Source of the DNA: a virus
Strand: one strand, 5' to 3'
Virus record (IMG/VR): IMGVR_UViG_3300030107_004513
Coordinates: 1-21,154 of that record
DNA: 21,154 nucleotides
Part shown: piece after piece, positions 7,271-16,059 of the stretch
Numbering within the stretch: the stretch's first letter is position 1
How the letters are laid out: each line of letters starts with the position of its first letter
Made by a program: the position numbers and the translations under genes
The notes under the pieces: model-generated
What the model was told of the DNA's origin: nothing
The model's input: the letters and a program-made list of their open reading frames with translations, nothing else
Database searches by the model: none

Positions 7271-7597
7271 ATGGCCCCTGATAGACACGACATCCCCTTT
7301 TTAGGAGATTTCTATACTAAAATAGAAGTAGATAAAATGGTTGCAGATGCCCTTGCTGAAGCAAGAGCAATTGATGAAGCATCTATGGCAAAGCATAATA
7401 GAGATGCTACCATAATTAGTATGATCTTAGGATTTATATGCTTGGCACTATTTGTTGACGGACTGTTACGGATACTAGGTATAATTCCACCATTCATGGA
7501 TTTGGATGTAAATGTGATTGATGATATTATAGAAAAAGTAGAATCTGACGTTATTCCATTAGTGCAACAGGCGAAAGGTTACATACCTCGAATTTAG
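7271..7597 (+). CDS. Small membrane protein with one main transmembrane segment
   Basis: A 108-aa protein of unknown family. Residues 1-45 are soluble and helical (TKIEVDKMVADALAEARA). Residues 47-66 form a hydrophobic segment (TIISMILGFICLALFVDGLL), followed by ILGIIPP and an amphipathic acidic C-terminus (VIDDIIEKVESDVIPLVQQA). The Shine-Dalgarno is excellent: AGGAGG at 7261-7266, just before the ATG. It is so strong that high expression is likely. Possible roles include a holin-like or antiholin-like protein, a superinfection or membrane-modifying factor, or a minor virion protein; the sequence does not choose. It is the last gene before the late promoter of the 1889-aa gene and shares its upstream promoter with the 62-aa gene. 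Confidence 0.6.
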   Translation: MAPDRHDIPFLGDFYTKIEVDKMVADALAEARAIDEASMAKHNRDATIISMILGFICLALFVDGLLRILGIIPPFMDLDVNVIDDIIEKVESDVIPLVQQAKGYIPRI

Positions 7598-7601
7598 TTA
7601 C

Positions 7602-7609
7602 TATAAATA
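7602..7609 (+). promoter_or_regulatory. T4-type late promoter TATAAATA
   Basis: A perfect match to the T4 late promoter consensus TATAAATA lies in the 44-nt gap before the 1889-aa gene, 40 nt upstream of its ATG. Late promoters of T4-like phages are read with the phage sigma factor gp55 and need no -35. Confidence 0.7.
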
Positions 7610-7641
7610 AGTTGAAGGACTGGTATACGGTAAAATAGGCA

Positions 7642-10600
7642 ATGCCATTAAGTAGACTTGAAAATTTCCTCAAGAATGTTCAGGGTAACGTAATATACGT
7701 CAACCCAGAAGAACTTGATGCAACTGATGACGTTAGTAATACTGGTAACTCCAGAACTCGTCCGTTCAAGACAATTCAAAGAGCACTGATTGAGTCTGCT
7801 AGATTTTCATATCAGTTAGGTAAAGATAATGATAAGTTTGATAAAACAACAATATTGGTGTCTCCAGGCACTCATTACATAGACAACCGTCCAGGACTTC
7901 AGATTGATACCTCTGGTAATATAACTGACGCTAATGGTACTGCTGCATCTATAAGTGAATTATCAATAGGAACTAAGTTTGATATACAAGATCCAGATAA
8001 TGTACTGTATCACTTCAACTCTATTACTGGTGGTGTAATACTACCTCGTGGTACATCTATTATTGGTCAAGATCTTAGAAAGACGAAGATAAAACCAAAA
8101 TATATTCCACAACCAGATAACGATAATATTGCAAACGCTGCCATATTCAAAGTAACTGGTGGTTGTTTCTTCTTTAATTTTAGTTTATTTGATGGTGATC
8201 CTGCAGATAGGATTTTCAAAGATTATACGAGCAATGTATATGCTCCTAATTTTTCACACCATAAGCTAACTTGTTTTGAATTTGCTGATGGGCAGAACAC
8301 GGTATCGGGGAAGGGGAACACAGACCTCGACATGTACTATGCTAAGCTTACGCTTGCTTACGGTACTAATAGCGGCAGAGCATTACCTAACTATCCTGCT
8401 AATGATGACTTCCAAAAGGTCATTGACGAAACCAGGATTGTTGGTGCAGTTTCTAGGTTGGGTGATCTGGAAATTGATGACATATATTCAGGTGCTAATC
8501 CGTCTGCTAGTACGGCGACTTCGGTAGTTACTGTTGTAACAAAGACAGAACATAATCTAAACGTTGATACTCCTGTTATTGTCAATGGAGTAAGTAACAC
8601 TGATTATGATGGTAGTCATGTTGTAGCACAGGTTCTTAGTACTACTTCTTTCACCTATAATTTACCAGCAGCTCCAACGTCAACAGCGACTCCATCGCTG
8701 ACTGGTTTATCTCCAACAGTTATAGTTGAGAGTGATAGTGTAACTTCTGCATCACCTTACATATTCAACTGTTCATTGAGATCAGTTTATGGTATGTGTG
8801 GTATGCTTGCTGATGGTAGCAAGTCAACAGGATTCAAATCCATGGTCTGTGCTCAGTACACAGGTATTGGACTACAGAAAGATGATAATGCATTCGTAAA
8901 GTATAATACAACATCTGGTTCTTGGCAGGATCAAGCAACTCTAGGTACTTCAGTAACATTACACACTGATGGTTTAGCAAATTATAAACCAGAGTGGGAA
9001 TCGTTCCACATCAAAGCAACAAATGAAGCTGTATTACAGGTAGTATCTACATTTGCTGTTGGTTATGCTCATCAGTTTAGAACAGAGTCAGGTGCTGATA
9101 TTTCACTCACAAACTCTAACTCTAACTTTGGTGCTAAAGCATTAGGTGCAGATGGTTTCAAACCATCAGCATTTATCAAGGATGACAAAGGATATATTAC
9201 AGCGATAGTTCCACCTAAGAAGAACTTCAATAAGAATGAGGATGTAAACTGGAAGTCAATTGATGTTCAAAATACTATTGGTGTCAGTACAGATACTAGA
9301 TTATATCTTGATGGATATACAGTAAAAGATACTCTTCCTATCAAGACTGCTAGTGGATATACTGTTGGTAATAAGGTAGGAGATAAGTTATTCTGTTCCA
9401 TGAACAATATTGTTTATGGTGCTGATGTATTGATGCCTGGTCCTAATTCAGATCCAGATACTTGGGCATCAGGTAATAAATCAGTATTCGTTGGTAGTAA
9501 TGCTGGTATCAATAGTATTACTGCTAATGTAATAACACTCGAAGATGTACATAAGTTCAACGCAGGTGAGAAGGTAAGATTCTATTCTGACACTGGATCA
9601 TTGCCTGATGGTATTACTAATGATACAGATTACTTTGTAATTACAGCTGGTCTAGACAATGATAAGATCAAGATTGCTACTACATTCAACAATGCTACTG
9701 CTAGTAGTAACATAACCACACTAAACAACTTAGGTGGTAGGTTACGAGTAGTTTCTACTGTAGATGGTAAGGATCCAGGAGATCCAGGACATCCAATTCA
9801 GTTTGATTCCTCTAGAGGATGGTATGTAAACGTTGGTGCTGGTAACAGTTTACGTTCTGCTATCGTATCTAATCAGAATAGTATTACTGATAAGACTTCA
9901 AATACTTATATTGTAAGAACACCTGATACTAGGAAGGATCTTGAGAAGATCTATCGTATGAGATTTGTTATCCCAGACGATTCAACTGTTGCAGCTCCTC
10001 CTTCTAATGGATTTACATTACAAGAATCCTCAACATTTATTGACGACACATATTATAAGAATGATAATACTGCTTTAACATCAGTTGCTAATCTAAGAAC
10101 TAGTAATGCAATTGTTGATGCTACTTGGAACTCTACTGCTAAGACAGGTATTATTACTGCTCAGGGTTCTCATAGACTGAGTGCTGGTAACCTTGTTGAG
10201 ATTAGTAGATTAAAGAGTGGTCAGAATACTAATGGTACTGATAATAGTGGTTATAATGGAATGTTTGAAGTTCTCAGTATAACTGATGACAGAACATTTA
10301 GCATTGGTATAAACACTAATCCAGGTGGAATATCAACTATTACAACTAATATTCCTTATACATCTCACGATTATTCGATTGTTGGTTCTGGTAGAACATT
10401 CGCACCATTCTTTACTAAACGTAGTTTTGGTACATCTTATCAAATCTTCAATAATGAGGAAGTACAGAAGTTCTCTAAGGGTGTTCAAGATGGTATCTAT
10501 GATCTAACAGTTCTTGGTTATCTTGCACAACCTGGTGTAACACCATTCTCTACTACATCTAACTACTTTGCACAGGATATAAACTCTTTACGTCCTAAGC

Positions 10601-13311
10601 AAGATCCAGATAATAGAAATGATGATCCTATTGCTGCTAAGACTTATGCCAGAAGGGATAAGATCGGTATTGTAGCAACTAATGATCCAAAGAATAGTAT
10701 TACTAAGGAAACAATAAATTCATTCGTAGAGAAAAGTAATATTGGTACAGGTGTAACTGCAGCATCTGAATCTAGTGGAACACTGACTCTTGATATGTCT
10801 CATGAGCATGGTTTCAATGGTCTATCAGGTATCACTATAGCATCAAATGGTGTTGGATATGGAACAAGTAGTGGTGATGCTGAATTCTATTATAGTGCAA
10901 GATTGACAGGTGGTAATGGTACAGGTGCAACTGGAGATATTACTGTTGCTGCTAATGGTACTATTACTTCAGTAGACTTGAACCATCCTGGTTCTGGATA
11001 CGAAGTTGGAGATACTCTTGTTATAAAGGGTGTTCCATTTAGACCTTCTGGTAGTACTACAGATGCTACTGTTACGGTAAGTACTATTGATAATGCCCAG
11101 GGTCAAGTGGTCCAGGTTATTGGAGTAAGTAGTGAAGGTTATAATGGTCTTTATAGACTAACCAATATTGAGAATGCAAAGAGAATTGCTTATACTGGTA
11201 CAGTAAGTAACACTGCAGGTGCAGGTGGTTTTGTATACCACGTTGGTATTGCTACTGCTATCAATAATATTCTACATGATAGGATAAGTGGTATTGCTAC
11301 AGTTACTCTTGCTTCAGACGTTGGATTGAGAAAAGGTGATCAGATAGTAATATCTGGTGGTCCTTCAGTTTATCAGGGTACTCATTATGTAACTGATAGA
11401 GTGGGTTATGGATCTTCTCTAAAAGTCAATATTGGTAAGACTGCTTCCCAGCCTACTTACAGTAGTGGTGGTATAGCACATGGTGGAGGTATATCTGGTA
11501 GAGGATATAATCAGACTATACCAATATACGGTGGTACTACTACAACACTGAATAACGATCTTACAAGTACTTCTACATCTATCAATTTAGCAGACCTCTC
11601 AATGTTGAGAAGAGGTGATTATCTTCAAATTGAAGATGAGATTGTAAGAATTACTAATAAGAATAAAACTACAGTTCTTAGGGGTGCATTAGGAACTAAT
11701 GCTACTTCTCATCCTAGAAATGCGGCGGCAATAAAGATTAAGGCATTACCAGTTGAGGGTAGAAGAAACTCATTGATACGTGCGTCAGGACACACATTTG
11801 AATATGTTGGTTTTGGTCCAGGTAACTATTCAACTGCAATGCCTCAAGTCCAAGATAGAATCTTGGATGACAAAGAACAATTACTAGCACAGGCAACTCA
11901 GACTAGAGGTGGATTAGTAGTTTACACTGCTATGAATGATAAGGGTGAGTTCTATGTTGGTAGAAAGAAAATTGATGCACTAACAGGTGAGGAAGTATCT
12001 ACTATTGATGAGTTTGATACTACTTCAGTTTCTAGTGCTACTGCACAGTTACCTTCCACTGCAGCATTTGATGATATAACAGTCAATCAAAACTTCTATA
12101 GTAATGGTAATACTGATGTACAGGATATCAAACTAAGAGGTGGTAGAGGTGGTAATGTAGGTAAACAAGTATTCGTTGGTATACAAGAACTTGCTCCTCC
12201 TTCTTCACAAACTACTGATGACATTCTATTCAAGACTAGCTTTGCTAGAGGTGGATCGATTGGTTGGGTTCAGACAAATGACCAAGGTACAGAGAAATGG
12301 CAACAATGGGGTCCAATATCTGTAGAGAATGGTACTGAACATTATGCATTCGATAGAGTTGCTATAGGTCAGACATTTGCCGATACTGGCGAAGCAATGA
12401 CTGTTACTGGTAATGCTAGTGTTGGTAGTCTAAAGGTTGATGATCTTACTCAAGGTAGAGTTGTTACTATAGGTGCTAGTGGTGAACTACAAGATAGTTC
12501 TTCATTGACATTTGCTGGTGCAACACTAACTGCAAATACACTTAGCGTTGATAATAATGCAACAGTAGGTGCTGATCTAACCGTTACCCGTCATTCAAAA
12601 GTTACTGGAATTTCTACTGCAGAACATTTCCATTCTACAGATGATATAGTTGCTGACGATAGAATAACAGCATCAGGTGATGTACAGGGTGCTAACATAA
12701 TTGCAACCGCTAACGTCAATGCAACTGGAAATGTTAGTGCTGTTAATATAACTGGTACTGGTACGATAACTGGTGAACAGATCAATTCAACGGATGATGC
12801 GAAGATAGCTGGTATATGTACAGCAGCATCATTTGTAGGTAACGGTATAATACCGATTGGTGGTATTATTATGTGGTCTGGAACCGATGGTAACATACCA
12901 ACAAACTGGTCTCTTTGTAATGGTAGTAATGGAACTCCAAACCTAATTGATAAGTTTATCGTTGGTCGAGGTGATTCTTACTCTGCTGGAGCAACAGGTG
13001 GTAATGCTGATGCTATAGTACCAATACACACTCACACTGCAACAGGTGGTAACCACGCTCACCCAACTAGGTACTCTAATAATGTATCTGGTATTGTTAC
13101 TGCATCTGCCTCAGGTGGATTTGTTCTTGATGACGAAGGAACTACGGATTATGCAGCAAATGTTGCTGCCCCAGGATCTACTGCAGGTGACCAAATTGGT
13201 CAGAGTGGAAGTCTTTCTATGACTGCCTCAAGTCCTGTTGGTGCGGCAAGTACAACTAATGCTAACCTACCTCCATATTATGCAATCGCTTACATTATGC
13301 GTATCAGTTGA
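7642..13311 (+). CDS. Giant virion protein: beta-helix-like N-terminus and tail-collar C-terminus
   Basis: At 1889 aa this is the largest complete gene here. Residues 17-60 (VIYVNPEELDATDD, then RTRPFKTIQRALIESARF) and TILVSPGTHYIDN are the start of a pectate-lyase-like right-handed beta-helix, as seen in cyanophage structural proteins. The middle has repeated small beta units with H-x-L and YNG motifs (TKTEHNLNVDTPVIV, SEGYNGLYRL) and GxGY elements (PGSGYEVGDTL). Near 1386 is a FEYVGFG module, followed by GGLVVYTAMND, also found in the 791-aa protein. From about 1738 to the end is a phage tail-collar domain like T4 gp12: IPIGGIIMWSG, CNGSNGTPNLIDKFIVGRG, HTH (1796-1798), HAH (1805-1807) and the ending LPPYYAIAYIMRIS. 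The HxH pairs may bind metal in a trimer, as in gp12. It probably forms a baseplate-attached fibre or short-fibre equivalent. The Shine-Dalgarno is weak; the ATG is supported by the conserved MPLSRLENF start. Confidence 0.75.
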   Translation: MPLSRLENFLKNVQGNVIYVNPEELDATDDVSNTGNSRTRPFKTIQRALIESARFSYQLGKDNDKFDKTTILVSPGTHYIDNRPGLQIDTSGNITDANGTAASISELSIGTKFDIQDPDNVLYHFNSITGGVILPRGTSIIGQDLRKTKIKPKYIPQPDNDNIANAAIFKVTGGCFFFNFSLFDGDPADRIFKDYTSNVYAPNFSHHKLTCFEFADGQNTVSGKGNTDLDMYYAKLTLAYGTNSGRALPNYPANDDFQKVIDETRIVGAVSRLGDLEIDDIYSGANPSASTATSVVTVVTKTEHNLNVDTPVIVNGVSNTDYDGSHVVAQVLSTTSFTYNLPAAPTSTATPSLTGLSPTVIVESDSVTSASPYIFNCSLRSVYGMCGMLADGSKSTGFKSMVCAQYTGIGLQKDDNAFVKYNTTSGSWQDQATLGTSVTLHTDGLANYKPEWESFHIKATNEAVLQVVSTFAVGYAHQFRTESGADISLTNSNSNFGAKALGADGFKPSAFIKDDKGYITAIVPPKKNFNKNEDVNWKSIDVQNTIGVSTDTRLYLDGYTVKDTLPIKTASGYTVGNKVGDKLFCSMNNIVYGADVLMPGPNSDPDTWASGNKSVFVGSNAGINSITANVITLEDVHKFNAGEKVRFYSDTGSLPDGITNDTDYFVITAGLDNDKIKIATTFNNATASSNITTLNNLGGRLRVVSTVDGKDPGDPGHPIQFDSSRGWYVNVGAGNSLRSAIVSNQNSITDKTSNTYIVRTPDTRKDLEKIYRMRFVIPDDSTVAAPPSNGFTLQESSTFIDDTYYKNDNTALTSVANLRTSNAIVDATWNSTAKTGIITAQGSHRLSAGNLVEISRLKSGQNTNGTDNSGYNGMFEVLSITDDRTFSIGINTNPGGISTITTNIPYTSHDYSIVGSGRTFAPFFTKRSFGTSYQIFNNEEVQKFSKGVQDGIYDLTVLGYLAQPGVTPFSTTSNYFAQDINSLRPKQDPDNRNDDPIAAKTYARRDKIGIVATNDPKNSITKETINSFVEKSNIGTGVTAASESSGTLTLDMSHEHGFNGLSGITIASNGVGYGTSSGDAEFYYSARLTGGNGTGATGDITVAANGTITSVDLNHPGSGYEVGDTLVIKGVPFRPSGSTTDATVTVSTIDNAQGQVVQVIGVSSEGYNGLYRLTNIENAKRIAYTGTVSNTAGAGGFVYHVGIATAINNILHDRISGIATVTLASDVGLRKGDQIVISGGPSVYQGTHYVTDRVGYGSSLKVNIGKTASQPTYSSGGIAHGGGISGRGYNQTIPIYGGTTTTLNNDLTSTSTSINLADLSMLRRGDYLQIEDEIVRITNKNKTTVLRGALGTNATSHPRNAAAIKIKALPVEGRRNSLIRASGHTFEYVGFGPGNYSTAMPQVQDRILDDKEQLLAQATQTRGGLVVYTAMNDKGEFYVGRKKIDALTGEEVSTIDEFDTTSVSSATAQLPSTAAFDDITVNQNFYSNGNTDVQDIKLRGGRGGNVGKQVFVGIQELAPPSSQTTDDILFKTSFARGGSIGWVQTNDQGTEKWQQWGPISVENGTEHYAFDRVAIGQTFADTGEAMTVTGNASVGSLKVDDLTQGRVVTIGASGELQDSSSLTFAGATLTANTLSVDNNATVGADLTVTRHSKVTGISTAEHFHSTDDIVADDRITASGDVQGANIIATANVNATGNVSAVNITGTGTITGEQINSTDDAKIAGICTAASFVGNGIIPIGGIIMWSGTDGNIPTNWSLCNGSNGTPNLIDKFIVGRGDSYSAGATGGNADAIVPIHTHTATGGNHAHPTRYSNNVSGIVTASASGGFVLDDEGTTDYAANVAAPGSTAGDQIGQSGSLSMTASSPVGAASTTNANLPPYYAIAYIMRIS

Positions 13312-13317
13312 TAAATA
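13310..13317 (+). promoter_or_regulatory. T4-type late promoter variant GATAAATA
   Basis: GATAAATA differs from the late consensus at one base. It overlaps the last base of the 1889-aa gene's stop (TGA 13309-13311) and lies 33 nt before the next ATG. The spacing is similar to the late elements before the 1889-aa gene (40 nt) and the last fibre gene (37 nt). Confidence 0.5.
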
Positions 13318-13342
13318 CAAATACTAAGGAGTACACTGATAA

Positions 13343-15718
13343 ATGGCATCAGTAAATAAGAAGTTTGCTGTCGAAAAAGGCTTAGAGGTTGGCGATCAGG
13401 CTCTGATTGTTGATGCCGATTCTAATAAGGCAGGTATTGGTAAAACCGATCCCAAATATGGTCTTGACGTAGCATCCACAGCAAATTTTGACGGTATTGT
13501 TGCTGCAGGACAGGTTGGTATAGGAAGTACCCAACCAACTAAAAACCTCGATGTGAGGGGTACTGCCAGGTTTACTGGTAAAGTATATGATGAAAATACT
13601 TCTGCAGGTACTGCAGGACAGGCATTAGTAGCAACTGCTACAGGTGTTGATTGGGCTGATGAGGCAGAAATTCATACACTTGCTGCTGACGCTAATAATA
13701 CTGTACAATTCAAGAAAGCAGCCAATGGTAAATTCCAAGGTGCTGATAATTTTGTATATGATCCTACCAATAAGCGAGTAGGTATAGGAACTACACTTCC
13801 TGAGTATCTTCTACAAGTATCCAGAGCTCCTGGTAATACTGCTAATGGATTAGTTCAGATTGGTGGTACTTTCCTTGATTCATCTGGTACTGTTGGTGCA
13901 GGTAAGAGTATTCTTGCTGCTAGTTCTGATGGTGAATTAGTATGGGTAGGTGCAGGTGCTAGTGTTTCTAATATAATTCATGTCAATGTAGATGGTAATG
14001 ATACTTACGATGGTTTCACACTAAAAACTGCAAAGAGAACCATTGAGGCTGCTTGTCTAACGGCACAGTCAGGTGATGTTATACGAGTTGCTGGCGGAAT
14101 CTACACAGAAAATAACCCAGTATTTGTTCCACGTAATGTTACTATAGATGGAGATGATCTAAGAAACACACAGGTTATTCCATCAAATGCAGGAAAAGAT
14201 TTATTTGAAGTAACCAACGGTGTACTGATACAGAACTTATCGTTCGTTGGTGCTGCAAATACAGGTGCGATGATATGCTTCCCACCAGGAGGTATGGTCA
14301 ATCGCCATAAGTTTGTAAGTGGATATGGTGCTACTAATGCTGTAAAGGTTGGACCTAATTGGCATAGTGGAGCATCAATTACTCCAACTGCTATTGATTA
14401 TGATCCTACTTCAGGTGTAACAACATTTACTAAAGCATCTCATGGTCTTACCACAAGTAATACTGTTGGTATAAAGACATCATCATTCAAGATGACATGT
14501 GAGAAGGATTTACATGCTACAGAACATGCATATCCTAGAGCATCTGATCCAGTAGCAGGTATTATGACTGCTATTACAGCATATACCACAAATACATTTA
14601 CTGTAAATGTTGGTGATGCTGGTACTGGTGCAAGAATTGGTGTTGCTGTTACTCAATCACCATATGTAAGAAACTGTACTAACTTTGTTCCTAACTCAGT
14701 TGGAATGAGGATAGATGGTAATCATGCTGAAGGTATCAAGTCAATGGTTGTTGACTCATATACCCAGTATAACCAAGGTGGTATAGGTGTTACTATATCT
14801 AACGATGGTTATGCTCAGTTAGTATCAATCTTCACAGTATGCGATAAGGCTGCTATCACTTGTGTAAGTGGTGGGCAGTGTGATGTCAACAACTCTAACG
14901 CATCATTTGGTACTTATGGTCTTATAGCATCAGGTGTTGGTACTGTTCATCAATCAGGTGCTGTTGCTGTAGCAGGTATTGCTGAAGATAATCAGGTTAC
15001 TGTATCTGGATTGACAGCAAGACCTTTCACTGGTCAAGCATTTTATCTTGGCGAACTGTTCAATGAAGTAACAAGTTTTTCTGTAACTAATGCTGGTAGT
15101 GGTTATACTTCCACTAATCCACCAGTAGTTACAATTGGTTCACCAACTGGACCAGGTGGAATTATTGCTGAGGGTGTTGCGTCTGTGAGTGGTTTTGGTA
15201 GTATAACCTCACTCAAAGTAAACGCTACAGGTTCACAGTATAGATCTGCTCCTACGGTTACAATTGCTGCTCCTTCTTCAGGAGTAACTGCAACTGCTAC
15301 TGCTGGAATTGAACCTAAGTATTATACTATAAATAGTGCGACACCAGTTACAGCTGGTGTTTCTACGATCACTATTGATCAGACTCTACCTGCTGCTGTT
15401 GGTGTTGGATCTACAGTTCCATTTGCTAAACAGTCACTGATTCTTGCTTCATCATATACATTTGAATATGTTGGTTCAGGTGTAGCAATCAACTCTGCCT
15501 TACCTAATAAAGGTGGTGTTGGTATTCCTGATAATGAGGCAGTATCTGAACAAGGCGGTAAGGTAGTCTATACATCTACGGATGAAAGAGGCAACCTGAA
15601 GGTTGGTGATAATTTCACCATAAACCAGCAGACTGGTACTATTACAGGTGATTCATTCAACAAGAGTATCCAAGCCCAAATGACACCACTCATCATAGCA
15701 CTAGGAGGTAACTTATAA
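13343..15718 (+). CDS. Beta-helix tail-fibre/structural protein
   Basis: A 791-aa protein. Residues 1-190 contain three fibre-type repeats: KAGIGKTDPKYGLDV, QVGIGSTQPTKNLDVRG and RVGIGTTLPEYLLQV. This pattern is common in trimeric phage fibres. From about 214 to 540 there is a right-handed beta-helix start (NVDGNDTYDGFTLKTAKRTI, then VIRVAGGIYTENNPVFVP). Around 575-660 lie two GxGY-type units (NAGSGYTSTNPPVVTI and GSQYRSAPTVTI). Near 707 is the FEYVGSG module followed by GGKVVYTSTDERGNLKVGD, and a helical end (MTPLIIALGG). An AAGGAG Shine-Dalgarno lies at 13326-13331. It has no collar or chaperone domain, so it may be one segment of a multi-protein fibre or a baseplate-rim protein. The beta-helix could bind or cleave polysaccharide, but I can point to no catalytic residues. 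Confidence 0.7.
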   Translation: MASVNKKFAVEKGLEVGDQALIVDADSNKAGIGKTDPKYGLDVASTANFDGIVAAGQVGIGSTQPTKNLDVRGTARFTGKVYDENTSAGTAGQALVATATGVDWADEAEIHTLAADANNTVQFKKAANGKFQGADNFVYDPTNKRVGIGTTLPEYLLQVSRAPGNTANGLVQIGGTFLDSSGTVGAGKSILAASSDGELVWVGAGASVSNIIHVNVDGNDTYDGFTLKTAKRTIEAACLTAQSGDVIRVAGGIYTENNPVFVPRNVTIDGDDLRNTQVIPSNAGKDLFEVTNGVLIQNLSFVGAANTGAMICFPPGGMVNRHKFVSGYGATNAVKVGPNWHSGASITPTAIDYDPTSGVTTFTKASHGLTTSNTVGIKTSSFKMTCEKDLHATEHAYPRASDPVAGIMTAITAYTTNTFTVNVGDAGTGARIGVAVTQSPYVRNCTNFVPNSVGMRIDGNHAEGIKSMVVDSYTQYNQGGIGVTISNDGYAQLVSIFTVCDKAAITCVSGGQCDVNNSNASFGTYGLIASGVGTVHQSGAVAVAGIAEDNQVTVSGLTARPFTGQAFYLGELFNEVTSFSVTNAGSGYTSTNPPVVTIGSPTGPGGIIAEGVASVSGFGSITSLKVNATGSQYRSAPTVTIAAPSSGVTATATAGIEPKYYTINSATPVTAGVSTITIDQTLPAAVGVGSTVPFAKQSLILASSYTFEYVGSGVAINSALPNKGGVGIPDNEAVSEQGGKVVYTSTDERGNLKVGDNFTINQQTGTITGDSFNKSIQAQMTPLIIALGGNL
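15328..15335 (+). promoter_or_regulatory. Internal late-promoter-like TATAAATA
   Basis: A perfect TATAAATA lies inside the 791-aa gene, 386 nt before the ATG of the 112-aa gene, which has no late promoter of its own. It may be a chance result of Tyr-Thr-Ile-Asn codons, or may boost the 112-aa and 616-aa genes. Confidence 0.2.
15703..15709 (+). promoter_or_regulatory. Strong ribosome binding site AGGAGGT
   Basis: AGGAGGT is a full anti-16S match inside the last codons of the 791-aa gene (in the ALGGNL segment), 11 nt before the ATG at 15721. It supports that start and suggests high translation of the 112-aa protein. Confidence 0.65.
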
Positions 15719-15720
15719 AA

Positions 15721-16059
15721 ATGGCTGCTATCCCACTTAATAGATTCAAGACTGTTACTCACACACTGACTACTAACTCAGTCGGTATCTACACTTGTCC
15801 TGCAGGTGTTTCATCGTTGGTCATATATGGCAACGTTGCAAACGTAGGTACAAGTTCATCAGTAACATCTTTCAGTGCATATCACAGTAGATCCTCTGTT
15901 GATACACCAATTATAGAGTTAGGACGTATTCCACATCAAGATTCTATGTCATTTATTGACGGTAGACTTGTATTGGAAACAGGTGATATTCTAAAGATCA
16001 AAGGTGATTTCTTGAATACTCAGAAATGCATCGTTAGTGTATTGGAGAACGCTAAGTAA
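15721..16059 (+). CDS. Small beta-rich virion-associated protein, unknown
   Basis: A 112-aa protein with a compact beta pattern: TVTHTLTTNSVGIYTCPAGV near 11-30, SLVIYGNVANVG, then IIELGRIPHQDSM, GRLVLETGDILKIKGDF and a final CIVSVLE strand. This fits a single beta-sandwich, and I recall similar small proteins beside fibre genes in cyanophages, without function. The gene starts 2 nt after the 791-aa gene's stop behind a very strong Shine-Dalgarno. It ends directly against the ATG of the 616-aa fibre (TAAATG), so it is part of the fibre operon. A head- or fibre-decorating protein or a fibre adaptor would fit; a chaperone is also possible. Confidence 0.6.
   Translation: MAAIPLNRFKTVTHTLTTNSVGIYTCPAGVSSLVIYGNVANVGTSSSVTSFSAYHSRSSVDTPIIELGRIPHQDSMSFIDGRLVLETGDILKIKGDFLNTQKCIVSVLENAK

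Noticed and set aside
8276-8527. Overlapping + strand open frame of 83 codons in another frame
   Set aside because: It lies inside the 1889-aa gene, with no ribosome binding site and an implausible basic, Leu-rich translation.
12591-12896. Minus-strand open frame of 101 codons
   Set aside because: It is antisense to the 1889-aa gene just before its collar domain; low-complexity hydrophobic translation.
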